Shown here piece after piece: positions 51,820 through 60,191 of a DNA stretch of 64,000 nt. The position numbers and the translations under genes were made by a program. Within the stretch, counting starts at the first letter, position 1. Each line of letters begins with the position of its first letter. The notes below the pieces were generated by a model. It had not been told where the DNA came from, did no database searches, and saw only the letters and a program-made list of their open reading frames with translations. The stretch comes from Sphingobium sp. EP60837 (GTDB taxonomy: Bacteria > Pseudomonadota > Alphaproteobacteria > Sphingomonadales > Sphingomonadaceae), in NCBI RefSeq assembly GCF_001658005.1, contig NZ_CP015986.1, forward strand, positions 992,001 through 1,056,000, given 5' to 3'.

Positions 51820-52965
51820 ATGAATGATGGAAATAACGGGCGCGGGTTGCGCCCTGATGGCGGTTCGGCCCGCCTTGTCTTGTTGATGGCGGCGCTGTCG
51901 GCTTGCGTCAGCGCGCCTGTCGAACCTCAGGCCAAAACACCGCAGCGGGTGCAGCCGACCACATCGACCTATCCGATCAAGCCGGTCGCCAATCCGCCCA
52001 AGCCGTTCCAGGCGCTGGACGTCGATCAGCGCGAAACCCCGCCGCCCGCTCTCGTCAGCGTCGTGCGCAACCTTGGCCAGAGCTTCAATGGCAAGGTCGG
52101 CATCGCCGTCCGCCGGATTGGCAGCGACTGGACCGTGGCATGGAACGGCAGCGCCCTCTTCCCGCAGCAGAGCGTGTCCAAGCTCTGGGTGTCGATGACC
52201 TTCCTCGATGCGGTCGATCGCGGCAAGATCCGCCTGTCCGACACGACGACGATCACGCGCAAGGACCTTACCCTCTTCCACCAGCCGACAGCCGCTCTGG
52301 TCGGCAATAGCGGCTGGACCACCAGCTATTCCGATCTGATGCGCCGCGCGATGACACAAAGCGACAACACCGCCAACGACACGCTGCTGCGCGCCGTGGG
52401 TGGGCCGGAAGCGGTGCGCAGCTATCTTGCCCGCCGCTACATCAAAGACATACGCTTCGGCCCCGGCGAGCGGTTACTGCAGGCGACCGCGGCGGGCTTG
52501 GAATGGCGGCAGGATTATTCGATCGGCCGCAGCTTCTATGCCGCGCGCGACAGGGTGCCGATGGCGGCGCGCGTCAAAGCGCTCGACAATTATCTCGCCA
52601 GCCCCCCCGATGGCGCAGCGCCCTCGTCCATCGTGAATGCGCTGGCAAAGCTCAAGGAGGGCAGCATGCTCTCCCCCGCTTCCGCGCAATTGCTGATGTC
52701 GATCATGAGCGAGGCAAAGACCGGACCGCAGCGGATCAAGGGCGGCGTGCCGGCAGGCTGGCACTATCTGCACAAGACCGGCACCGGCCAGATTTTGGGC
52801 GCACGCTCGACCGGCTTCAACGATGTCGGCATCATGACCGCGCCGGACGGCACCAGCTACGCCGTGGCGGTGATGATCGGCAGCACCACCGAGCCCATAC
52901 CCACGCGCTGGCAGCTCATGCAGGCCGTGGCGAAGGCGGTCGCCGCCAATCACGAGAAACGGTAA
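51820..52965 (+). CDS. Serine beta-lactamase-fold lipoprotein (class A-like)
   Basis: This ~381-residue protein has a lipobox (LLMAALSAC) and, after a proline-rich linker, a class A beta-lactamase/PBP-like domain. Motifs are present in order: S-V-S-K (QQSVSKLW), S-D-N (TQSDNTAND) and K-T-G (LHKTGTG). A glutamate for deacylation (Glu166-type, E-x-x-L-N) is not evident. It may therefore be a carboxypeptidase-like serine hydrolase rather than a resistance enzyme. ATG 51820 is preferred; ATG 51757 is in frame but lacks a ribosome site. Confidence 0.85.
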   Translation: MNDGNNGRGLRPDGGSARLVLLMAALSACVSAPVEPQAKTPQRVQPTTSTYPIKPVANPPKPFQALDVDQRETPPPALVSVVRNLGQSFNGKVGIAVRRIGSDWTVAWNGSALFPQQSVSKLWVSMTFLDAVDRGKIRLSDTTTITRKDLTLFHQPTAALVGNSGWTTSYSDLMRRAMTQSDNTANDTLLRAVGGPEAVRSYLARRYIKDIRFGPGERLLQATAAGLEWRQDYSIGRSFYAARDRVPMAARVKALDNYLASPPDGAAPSSIVNALAKLKEGSMLSPASAQLLMSIMSEAKTGPQRIKGGVPAGWHYLHKTGTGQILGARSTGFNDVGIMTAPDGTSYAVAVMIGSTTEPIPTRWQLMQAVAKAVAANHEKR

Positions 52966-52971
52966 CCTAAT

Positions 52972-53108
52972 CCTCCCCATTGCAAGATGGGGAGGGGGGA
53001 CCATGCGCAGCATGGTGGAGGGGCGACGGTGAAACCGTCGCTGTCGCGAAGGGCCCTCCACCATTCGCATCGCGAACGGTCCCACTCCCCACGCTTCGCG
53101 CAGGGAGG
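52972..53108. repeat. Paired palindromic element between the beta-lactamase-like gene and metH
   Basis: CCTCCCCAT...ATGGGGAGG (52972-52995) is followed by GGGACCATGCGCAGCATGGT and GGAGGG. After about 40 nt, the inverted copy follows: CCCTCCACCATTCGCATC, CGGTCCC and CTCCCC...GGGAGG. The internal GACGGTGAAACCGTC forms another hairpin. It fills the gap between two convergent genes and may terminate both. Confidence 0.8.
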
Positions 53109-53119
53109 ATATCCAGAGG

Positions 53120-55720
53120 TCAATCCATGTTCGGCCGCAACCAGCGCTCCGCCGTCTCCAGATCGACCCCGCGGCGCTGCGCATAATCTTCCAGCTGATC
53201 GCGACCCACCCGCGCGACGCCGAAATATTCCGCCTGCGGATGGCCGAAGTAAAAGCCGCTGACCGCCGCAGTCGGCAGCATCGCAAAGCTTTCCGTCAGC
53301 GTGATCCCCGTCGCATGATGCGCGTCCAGCATGTCGAACAGCAGCGGCTTCAAACTATGCTCCGGGCAAGCCGGATAACCGGGCGCGGGCCGGATGCCGC
53401 GATATTGCTCCTTGATCAGCGCCTCATTGGTCAGCTGCTCCCCTTCGGCATAGCCCCACAGCGCGGTGCGGACATAATGGTGCAGCCGCTCGGCAAAGGC
53501 TTCCGCCAGACGATCCGCCAGCGCCTTTAGAAGAATGTCCGAATAGTCATCGATCGCGGCCTTGAACCGCGCCAGATGCGGCTCGATGCCGTGGATCGAC
53601 ACGGCAAAGCCGCCCATCCAGTCGCCATTGGGGCTGATGAAGTCAGCCAGGCACATATTCGCCCGCCCCTCGCGCTTCGCGATCTGCTGGCGCAGCATCG
53701 GCAGGCGGACATGATTTTCGTCCTCGACATGGACGATGATGTCGTCACCCTCGCGGCGGCAAGGCCACAGGCCGCACACACCGCGCGCGGTCAGCCATTT
53801 CTCATCAATGATGCGGTCAAGCATCGCCTGCGCGTCGTTGAAAAGACTGGTCGCGCTTTCCCCCACCACCGCATCTGACAGGATCGCCGGATAATTGCCC
53901 GCCAATTCCCAAGCGCGGAAGAAGGGCGTCCAGTCGATATAGTCGCGCAGATCCTTCAGGTCCCAATCGGGAAAGCGATGCACGCCGGGCAGGCGTGGCT
54001 TGCCAGGCTTCAGGCTCTCGTCGATCTCAAACCCGTTGGCGCGCGCGTCTTCGATCGGCACCAGCGCACTATGCCCCTTGTTCGCACGGGCGACGCGCAC
54101 ATGCTCATAGTCGTCCTTTGTCTTCTGGACGAAATCGTTTTTCTGCGTTTCGGAGACCAACGCCGTCGCCACGCCCACCGCTCGGCTGGCGTCCAGCACA
54201 TGCACCACAGGCCCGGTAAAGGCCGGATCGATGCGCAGCGCCGTATGCACCTTCGACGTGGTCGCCCCGCCGATCAGCAGCGGCATGGTCATGTTGGCGC
54301 GCTGCATTTCGGCAGCTACCGTCACCATCTCGTCCAGCGACGGCGTAATGAGGCCCGACAGGCCGATCATGTCCGCGTCATTCTCGTTTGCGGCCTTGAT
54401 GATGTCCTGCCAGGGCACCATCACGCCCATGTCGATCACCTCAAAGCCGTTGCACTGCAGCACGACGCCGACGATATTCTTGCCGATATCATGGACGTCG
54501 CCCTTGACCGTCGCCATTATGATCTTGCCCTTGCCCTTGGCGCCCGGCTCCTTGGACGCTTCGATGAAGGGCAGCAGATGCGCCACCGCCTTCTTCATGA
54601 CGCGCGCCGATTTCACCACCTGCGGCAGGAACATCTTGCCCGCCCCGAACAGGTCGCCCACGACGTTCATGCCGTCCATCAGCGGGCCTTCGATCACCTC
54701 GATCGGCTTCACGGCGGCGAGGCGGGCTTCCTCCGTATCCTCGACAACATACATGTCGATGCCCTTGACCAGCGCATGCTCCAGCCGCTTGGCGACCGGC
54801 CAGCCGCGCCATTCCTGCGCCGCCTTTTCGGACGCCGCGTCCTTACCCTTATAGCTTTCGGCCAGCGCCACCAGGCGATCCCCGGCTTCAGGATCGCTAT
54901 TCAGCAGCACATCCTCGCACGCCTTGCGCAGCGCCGGATCGATGGCGTCATAGACGTCGAGCTGCCCGGCATTGACGATCGCCATGTCCAGCCCCGCCGG
55001 GATGGCGTGGTAGAGGAAGACCGAATGCATCGCCCGCCGCACCGGCTCATTGCCGCGGAAGGAAAAGGAGAAGTTCGACAGCCCGCCCGAAATATGGACA
55101 TGCGGGCAGCGCGCCTTGATCTCACGGCACGCCTCGATGAAGTCCATGCCGTAATTATTATGCTCCTCGATCCCGGTCGCGACCGCAAAGATATTGGGAT
55201 CGAAGATGATATCTTCAGGCGGGAAGCCGATGCTCATCAGCAGCTTGTAGGCGCGCTCGCAAATCTCGACCTTGCGGGCCTTGGTGTCTGCCTGCCCCGT
55301 CTCGTCGAAGGCCATGACCACCACCGCCGCGCCATAGGCCATGCAGAGCCGCGCATGATGCAGGAAAGCCTCTTCGCCCTCCTTCATGCTGATCGAGTTC
55401 ACCACCGGCTTGCCGGACACGCATTTCAGCCCCGCCTCGATCACTTCCCATTTGGAGCTGTCGATCATCACCGGAACACGGCTGATGTCCGGCTCGGAGG
55501 TCATGAGCTTGAGGAAGGTCGTCATCGCCTCGACCGCGTCGAGCAGGCCCTCGTCCATGTTGACATCGACGATCTGCGCGCCGTTCTCCACCTGATCGCG
55601 CGCGATATCGATGGCCGCGGCATAGTCGCCCGCCATGATCAGCTTCTTGAATTTGGCCGATCCGGTGACGTTGGTGCGCTCACCGATGTTGACGAAAGTG
55701 GCGGTGGAGGTCTTGGTCAT
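53120..55720 (-). CDS. metH: Methionine synthase, pterin/B12/activation part (MetH2)
   Basis: This 866-residue protein carries modules 2-4 of cobalamin-dependent methionine synthase. It has the methyl-THF-binding TIM barrel ([16 protein letters not shown], residues ~10-280), the B12 cap and Rossmann domain with [11 protein letters not shown] (DxHxxG, residues 408-413), and the reactivation domain with SAM-binding region ([34 protein letters not shown]). The homocysteine-binding module is the separate gene upstream. It needs cobalamin, whose uptake is probably served by the riboswitch-controlled receptor. Confidence 0.95.
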   Translation of the reverse strand: MTKTSTATFVNIGERTNVTGSAKFKKLIMAGDYAAAIDIARDQVENGAQIVDVNMDEGLLDAVEAMTTFLKLMTSEPDISRVPVMIDSSKWEVIEAGLKCVSGKPVVNSISMKEGEEAFLHHARLCMAYGAAVVVMAFDETGQADTKARKVEICERAYKLLMSIGFPPEDIIFDPNIFAVATGIEEHNNYGMDFIEACREIKARCPHVHISGGLSNFSFSFRGNEPVRRAMHSVFLYHAIPAGLDMAIVNAGQLDVYDAIDPALRKACEDVLLNSDPEAGDRLVALAESYKGKDAASEKAAQEWRGWPVAKRLEHALVKGIDMYVVEDTEEARLAAVKPIEVIEGPLMDGMNVVGDLFGAGKMFLPQVVKSARVMKKAVAHLLPFIEASKEPGAKGKGKIIMATVKGDVHDIGKNIVGVVLQCNGFEVIDMGVMVPWQDIIKAANENDADMIGLSGLITPSLDEMVTVAAEMQRANMTMPLLIGGATTSKVHTALRIDPAFTGPVVHVLDASRAVGVATALVSETQKNDFVQKTKDDYEHVRVARANKGHSALVPIEDARANGFEIDESLKPGKPRLPGVHRFPDWDLKDLRDYIDWTPFFRAWELAGNYPAILSDAVVGESATSLFNDAQAMLDRIIDEKWLTARGVCGLWPCRREGDDIIVHVEDENHVRLPMLRQQIAKREGRANMCLADFISPNGDWMGGFAVSIHGIEPHLARFKAAIDDYSDILLKALADRLAEAFAERLHHYVRTALWGYAEGEQLTNEALIKEQYRGIRPAPGYPACPEHSLKPLLFDMLDAHHATGITLTESFAMLPTAAVSGFYFGHPQAEYFGVARVGRDQLEDYAQRRGVDLETAERWLRPNMD

Positions 55721-55734
55721 TTCAATTCTCTTCT

Positions 55735-55829
55735 CCCCTCCCGCAAGCGGGAGGGGCCGGGGGTGGGCCGTCTCGGGATGGCGCCTGGATCAGCCCACCC
55801 CCTAGCCCCCTCCCGCCTGCGGGAGGGGG
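55735..55829. repeat. Inverted pair of CCCCTCCCGC palindromes between metH1 and metH2
   Basis: Left unit: palindrome 55735-55756 then GGGGGTGGGC (55759-55768). Right unit: GCCCACCCCC (55793-55802) then palindrome 55806-55829. Only a 24-nt spacer separates them. The same two units in the same orientation flank the DUF559 gene at 48769-49197. The element lies inside a single operon. Confidence 0.88.
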
Positions 55830-55836
55830 AATAATC

Positions 55837-56883
55837 TTACGCCGCGATATGCATCGGTTCGAGGCCCGCAAGCCGCGTCACCACCGGCAACTCCGGCACC
55901 ACGCGAGGCTTATGCCCCGCCAGCGCCTTCGCGACCGCGCCGATATGAGCAGGCGTCGTACCGCAGCAACCGCCGACCATATTGACCAGCCCCTCATCCA
56001 CCCACTGGCGAATGAGCGAAGCGGTCGTTTCCGGCAGCTCATCATACTGCCCCAGCTCATTGGGCAGCCCCGCATTGGGATAGGCCAGGATCAGCGTATC
56101 GGCATTCTTCGCCAGTTCGCTCAGATAAGGCCGCAGCAAATCCGCCCCGAAGGCACAGTTCACCCCGATGGTCAGCGGCTTCAAATGCCGCAGCGAATAC
56201 CAGAAGGCATTGATCGTATGCCCCGACAGGTTCCGCCCGGACATGTCGGTGATGGTGAAGCTCAGCATCAGCGGCACCGGCCGCCCGGCCGCAGCCTCGG
56301 CCTCCCGCGCCGCCATGCCTGCAGCCTTGGCGTTCAGCGTGTCGAAACAGGTTTCGACCAGCAGGAAGTCCACCCCACCCTCGATCAGCGCGTCGCACTG
56401 CTCGCGATAGTCGGCCTTGAGCGTATCATAGTCGACCTCTCGATAGGCCGGGTCGTTCACATCGGGCGAGATCGACAGCGTCTTGTTCGTCGGCCCGATC
56501 GACCCCGCCACGAAACGCGGACGCCCATCCTTTGCCGTAGCGGCCTCGCACGCCTTGCGCGCGATGTGGGCAGCGGCGATGTTGATCTCCCGCACCAGAT
56601 GCTCACAGCCATAATCGGCCATGGCGATCTTGGTGGACGAGAAGGTGTTCGTCTCGATCATGTCCGCCCCGGCGTCGAGATAGGCGGTGTGGATGCCCTC
56701 GACGATATCCGGCCGGGTCAGACAGAGCAGGTCGTTATTGCCCTTCTGATCCTTCGCCAGATCGAGCGACCCACGATAATCCGCCTCGGTCAGCCCATGC
56801 TTCTGGATCGACGTGCCGTAGCCGCCGTCGAAGATCATGATCTTTTCCGCCGCCAAGGCGCGGAATAATTGTTCAGCGGTCAT
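55837..56883 (-). CDS. metH: Homocysteine S-methyltransferase module of methionine synthase (MetH1)
   Basis: This 348-residue TIM barrel binds zinc and homocysteine. The start region [22 protein letters not shown], and the zinc ligands in GVNCAFG and [12 protein letters not shown] are clear. Together with the next gene it rebuilds full MetH; the split between modules 1 and 2 is common in alphaproteobacteria. ATG 56883 is chosen; an in-frame TTG at 56904 is an alternative. Confidence 0.94.
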   Translation of the reverse strand: MTAEQLFRALAAEKIMIFDGGYGTSIQKHGLTEADYRGSLDLAKDQKGNNDLLCLTRPDIVEGIHTAYLDAGADMIETNTFSSTKIAMADYGCEHLVREINIAAAHIARKACEAATAKDGRPRFVAGSIGPTNKTLSISPDVNDPAYREVDYDTLKADYREQCDALIEGGVDFLLVETCFDTLNAKAAGMAAREAEAAAGRPVPLMLSFTITDMSGRNLSGHTINAFWYSLRHLKPLTIGVNCAFGADLLRPYLSELAKNADTLILAYPNAGLPNELGQYDELPETTASLIRQWVDEGLVNMVGGCCGTTPAHIGAVAKALAGHKPRVVPELPVVTRLAGLEPMHIAA

Positions 56884-56912
56884 ATTTCGTCCAACTCCGC
56901 CCAAAAATTCAG

Positions 56913-57012
56913 CCGTTCGTCCTGAGTAGGGGCTGAGCTTGCCAAAGACCCGTATCGAAGGAACCTTCGATACGCCATTTCGACTTCGCTCAATGCTACT
57001 CAGGACGAACGG
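56913..57012. repeat. Large palindromic element between metF and metH1
   Basis: The outer 17-bp arms CCGTTCGTCCTGAGTAG and CTACTCAGGACGAACGG are perfectly inverted. Inner arms are GTATCGAAGG/CCTTCGATAC and GGGCTGAGCTTG. The element is homologous to the one between purM and purN (46668-46784). Confidence 0.88.
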
Positions 57013-57023
57013 AACTCAACATC

Positions 57024-57956
57024 TTACGCCATCGCCGCCACCTGCGGCCGAAGCCCGAGCAGATGGCAGATCGCATAGCTCAGTTCCGCCCGGTTGAGCG
57101 TATAGAAATGGAAGTCGCGCACCCCACCCGCATAAAGCTTGCGGCACAGTTCCGCCGCCAGCGTCGCGGACACCAGCTGCCGCGCAGCGGGCAGGTCGTC
57201 CAGCCCCTCGAACAGCTTGCCCATCCAGCCGGGAACATCGGTGTTGCACATGGCCGACATGCGCTGAACCGCCGCGAAATTGCTGACCGGCATGATGCCG
57301 GGGATGATCTCCGCATCGATCCCCGCCGCCGCAACCGTGTCGCGGAAACGGAAGAAGGTGTCCGGCTCGAAGAAGAATTGCGTGATCGCCCGGCTCGCGC
57401 CCGCGTCCAGCTTGCGCTTGAGATTATCGATGTCGCTCTGCGCATTCAGCGCGTCGGGATGCGTCTCGGGATAGGCCGCCACCGAAATTTCGAAAGGATG
57501 CCGCTTACGCAGCCCTTCGACCAGTTCCGCCGCGCCTTGGTAGCCTTCCGGATGCGGCTCGAATTTGCAGCCCGCCTCAGGCGGATCGCCGCGCAGCGCG
57601 ACGATATGCCGCACGCCTGCTTCCCAATAGGCGTCCACCACCTCGTCGATCTCGGCCTTGCTCGCCGCCACGCAGGTCAGATGCGCCGCCGCCGACAGGG
57701 GCGTTTCCTTCGCGATCCGCGCCACCGTGTTATGCGTCCGCTCCCGCGTCGAACCGCCCGCGCCATAGGTGACCGATACGAACTTCGGCGCCAACGGCGT
57801 CAGCGTCTCGATCGCGGACCAGAGCTGCTCCTCCATCTTCTCCGTCTTGGGCGGGAAGAATTCGAAGCTCACATTCAGGTCGCCCGCGAGGTCCGCATAG
57901 AGCGGCGCGTCCAGCGCCCGCCGGGCCTCTTCGACGGAAGGAAAGGAAAGTGTCAT
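57024..57956 (-). CDS. metF: Methylenetetrahydrofolate reductase
   Basis: This 310-residue flavoenzyme reduces 5,10-methylene-THF to 5-methyl-THF, the methyl donor for MetH. NVSFEFFPPKTEKMEEQLW, VTYGAGGSTRERT, AHLTCVAASKAEI, ALRGDPP, AAYPETHPDA and ITQFFFEPDTFFRF are intact. The ATG overlaps the SahR stop by 4 bp. It is the second gene of the methionine operon. Confidence 0.95.
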   Translation of the reverse strand: MTLSFPSVEEARRALDAPLYADLAGDLNVSFEFFPPKTEKMEEQLWSAIETLTPLAPKFVSVTYGAGGSTRERTHNTVARIAKETPLSAAAHLTCVAASKAEIDEVVDAYWEAGVRHIVALRGDPPEAGCKFEPHPEGYQGAAELVEGLRKRHPFEISVAAYPETHPDALNAQSDIDNLKRKLDAGASRAITQFFFEPDTFFRFRDTVAAAGIDAEIIPGIMPVSNFAAVQRMSAMCNTDVPGWMGKLFEGLDDLPAARQLVSATLAAELCRKLYAGGVRDFHFYTLNRAELSYAICHLLGLRPQVAAMA

Positions 57957-58924
57957 GCGGAAAGTCGTCCTTCATGTCGCAGGATGCGCGCGCCCAGACG
58001 CCGCCCCAGCCATAATACCACCGTCAGTTCCTGGCCGGGCATCACCTCCACCCGCTCCAGTTCCAGGCCCGCCTGCGCGAACCAGCTTTCGATCTGCTCG
58101 TCGGAAAAGCCCAACCGCGCATGCTGGTCGCGCAGCCGCAGCTCTTCCCTCTCATGCGCCGCAAAGTCCGCGATCAGCACCCGGCCCCCTGCCGCAGTCA
58201 CCCGAGCCGCCTCGGCGATCACTACCTCGGGCGCCTGCGCATAGTGCAGAACCTGGTGCAGCACCACCGTGTCGATGCTGCCCGGCTCCAGCGGAAGCGC
58301 GCCGAAGTCGCCCAGCACCAGCGCATATTTGCCCCCTGCATCCTCAGGCAGCTTGGCACGCGCCAGGCGCAACATGTCGGGGCTGCGATCAAGCGCTGTG
58401 ACCTGATCGGCCGACGGGCCGAACAGCTCGATCATCCGCCCGGTGCCGGTGCCGATATCCAGCAAATGCCCGATCGCCTCCGCCCCCAGCAGCGCCGTCA
58501 TCGCGGCTTCCACATCCACATCAGGCACATGCAGCGACCGGATCGCGTCCCATTCCTCGGCATGTTCGGCGAAATAGCTCTCCGCTGCGCGCGAACGGTC
58601 CGCCCGCACCGCCGCCAGCCGGGCAAGGTCGGCCTTCTGCCACAGCTCTTCGCTTTCGGACGGGACCAACTGATCGAAAAGCGTCAGGAACGGCGCGATC
58701 GCGACGGCTTGCCCCAATCGCAGAAAAACCCAATTGCCTTCCTTGCGCCGCTCGACCAATCCCGCTTCGGCAAGGATGCGGACATGGCGGGAAACGCGCG
58801 GCTGGCTTTGGCCCACGACCTGCGCGATCTCCCCGACCGCCAGCTCCATCGCGCGCAGCAGATAGATGATACGCAGCCGCGTCGGATCGCTCAAAGCTCT
58901 GAAGATGTCGAGTGCGGCGCTCAT
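57953..58924 (-). CDS. sahR: ArsR-family regulator with SAM-methyltransferase-like domain (SahR-type)
   Basis: This 323-residue protein has an ArsR winged helix (residues ~1-90: FRALSDPTRLRIIYLL, VVGQSQPRVSRHVRILAEAGLVERRKEGNWVF) and a class I SAM-binding domain (LLDIGTGTGRMIELFG, VTALDRSPDMLRLARAKL, VLHQVLHYAQAPEVVIAEAARV). That architecture and the location before metF-metH fit SahR, the SAH-responsive repressor of methionine-cycle genes in Proteobacteria. A perfect 9+2+9 palindrome overlaps its promoter. Confidence 0.85.
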   Translation of the reverse strand: MSAALDIFRALSDPTRLRIIYLLRAMELAVGEIAQVVGQSQPRVSRHVRILAEAGLVERRKEGNWVFLRLGQAVAIAPFLTLFDQLVPSESEELWQKADLARLAAVRADRSRAAESYFAEHAEEWDAIRSLHVPDVDVEAAMTALLGAEAIGHLLDIGTGTGRMIELFGPSADQVTALDRSPDMLRLARAKLPEDAGGKYALVLGDFGALPLEPGSIDTVVLHQVLHYAQAPEVVIAEAARVTAAGGRVLIADFAAHEREELRLRDQHARLGFSDEQIESWFAQAGLELERVEVMPGQELTVVLWLGRRLGARILRHEGRLSA

Positions 58925-58932
58925 GCTTTATC

Positions 58933-58960
58933 CATATAAAGAAATCTTTATATACGTCAA
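58933..58960 (-). promoter_or_regulatory. Promoter of sahR-metF-metH1-metH2
   Basis: On the minus strand TTGACG (58960-58955) and TATATG (58938-58933) are 16 bp apart. The -10 ends about 9 bp before the sahR start codon, so the mRNA would be leaderless or nearly so. The SahR-type palindrome fills the space between the two boxes. Confidence 0.6.
58934..58953. promoter_or_regulatory. Candidate SahR operator
   Basis: ATATAAAGA-AA-TCTTTATAT is a perfect 9-bp inverted repeat with a 2-bp centre, A+T-rich in a GC-rich genome. It lies 10 bp before the sahR ATG, across the -10/-35 spacer. Repression of the whole methionine operon by its first gene product is the simplest reading. Confidence 0.78.
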
Positions 58961-59139
58961 TGGCCGCGCCGCGACTTCCCTTTACCACTTCGACAAAAGC
59001 CAGCAAAATGGCGAGTCGCATGAATGGGATTGCCATGAGTCGCCCAATTCATTACGAATCGGCCCCGCAGGCGCAAAGGGGGGTGAACTTTTCTCCGAGA
59101 GTGGTCTGCACTGTTTTTATCTCTGAGAGGGGTTTGCCC

Positions 59140-59367
59140 ATGACCAAGTCGATTGCTCTTTCGCTCGTTCTCGCCGCGTCGCTCGGCCTCGCCGCTTGCT
59201 CGGGTAACGCCGACAACGCCGCCAATGCTTCGGCCAACGCTGCTGAGAATGCTTCGAATGCTGCCGACAATGCCATGAACGCCGCTGAGAACGCTGCCGT
59301 GAACGCTGCCAACGCTGCTGAAAACGCCAGCAACGCTGCCGCGAACGCCACCGCCAACGCGATGTAA
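59140..59367 (+). CDS. Small Ala/Asn-rich lipoprotein
   Basis: This 75-residue protein has a lipobox (LGLAACSG), then ~50 residues almost entirely of Ala and Asn with periodic Glu/Asp (NAANASANAAENASNAADN...). The pattern suggests a long amphipathic helix, like a small Lpp-type rod. AGAGGGG precedes the ATG and a terminator follows, so it is expressed as a single gene. No homologue with known function is recognised. Confidence 0.8.
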   Translation: MTKSIALSLVLAASLGLAACSGNADNAANASANAAENASNAADNAMNAAENAAVNAANAAENASNAAANATANAM

Positions 59368-59392
59368 TTCCCTTTCGGGATATGTTGGGAAC

Positions 59393-59422
59393 AGGGCCGC
59401 CCGGCAACGGAGCGGCCCTTTT
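59393..59422 (+). terminator. Intrinsic terminator of the Ala/Asn-rich lipoprotein gene
   Basis: AGGGCCGC pairs with GCGGCCCT around an 11-nt loop and is followed by TTTT, 25 bp after the stop codon. Confidence 0.88.
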
Positions 59423-59466
59423 CTATTGGGCTTGGGTGACAGCTCCACCCCCAGCCCGCGGCGGGC

Positions 59467-59497
59467 AAAAAAAAGGGCCGCCCAACGGGCAGCCCTT
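59467..59497 (-). terminator. Intrinsic terminator of the glycine-zipper protein gene
   Basis: On the minus strand AAGGGCTGCCC-GTT-GGGCGGCCCTT forms an 11-bp stem followed by eight T residues, 25 bp after the stop codon at 59522. Confidence 0.93.
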
Positions 59498-59521
59498 CTT
59501 CTTTAATAATGCGGACCGTAA

Positions 59522-59932
59522 TCAGCAGTCGCGATCGATCGCCCGGCCGGCCAGCGCACCCACGCCCGCGCCAACGATGGCGCCCGTCGTGCCGTCACCC
59601 CGGCGTCCATAGCGGCCGCTGCCCTTGCCGATCTCATTGCCGAGCAGGCCGCCCGCGATCGCACCGATGATGGTCCCGCCGGTCCCATTGTCCCGGCAAC
59701 GATAGCCGCCCCGGTAACCGCGATAATAATTGTCGCGATAATAGCGGTCGCCACGATAGCCGCGATAATAGTCGCCGCGATAACCACGATAGCCCCTGTC
59801 GCCGCGATAATAGTCGCCGCGTTCATAACGGCCCCAGCCATCGCGCGCCTGGGCCGGCGCCGCACTGACGGCGAGAGAGGCAGCGCCCATTGCCAGCGCC
59901 GCCCCCATATTGATCAAAAACTTGGTCTTCAT
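59522..59932 (-). CDS. Exported RGY-repeat protein with glycine-zipper 2TM domain
   Basis: This 136-residue protein has a signal peptide (MKTKFLINMGAALAMGAASLAVSAAPAQA), a tyrosine/arginine/glycine repeat region (YYRGDRGYRGYRGDYYRGYRG, residues ~37-72) and a C-terminal glycine-zipper 2TM motif (GGTIIGAIAGGLLGNEIGKG...GAIVGAGVGALAGRAIDR). Similar proteins are abundant in sphingomonads and linked to the outer membrane (SlyB/17-kDa antigen-like). Function unknown. ATG 59932 chosen by the signal peptide. Confidence 0.85.
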   Translation of the reverse strand: MKTKFLINMGAALAMGAASLAVSAAPAQARDGWGRYERGDYYRGDRGYRGYRGDYYRGYRGDRYYRDNYYRGYRGGYRCRDNGTGGTIIGAIAGGLLGNEIGKGSGRYGRRGDGTTGAIVGAGVGALAGRAIDRDC

Positions 59933-60191
59933 GGCGTTGCTCCTCAAAATCTTGCCATCGATCCCGGTGCATATTGGTGTTGCCCGCACCATCGATTGCA
60001 CCCCTTTTGCCCGATTCGCATTGAGCCAAGCCTGAATGGGCGTGTCAGCCGCCGTTCAGATAAAATCACCTCAGTCCAAATGCTTGTCAGCGCTTTCTCG
60101 TGATCCGCCATTCTACGCTTAAAAAGAGCACATGTCCCATGCGCGGACTGATTAGGCAGGAAGGCCATTGGTTCGCGGCACCGGATTGCTT

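Noticed and set aside
51820..52965. Antibiotic-resistance beta-lactamase
   Set aside because: SxxK, SDN and KTG are present, but no clear Glu166-type motif is seen, the protein is a lipoprotein with a long linker, and there is no resistance context; called only as a beta-lactamase-fold hydrolase.
53978..55834. 618-codon open frame antisense to metH2
   Set aside because: It is rich in His/Arg/Gln, as expected for the complement of a GC-rich gene, and has no ribosome site; the metH modules on the minus strand are clear.
59220..59360. Tandem-like DNA repeats suggesting a CRISPR or satellite array
   Set aside because: The periodicity comes from Ala/Asn codons within a coding lipoprotein; there are no constant repeats with unique spacers.
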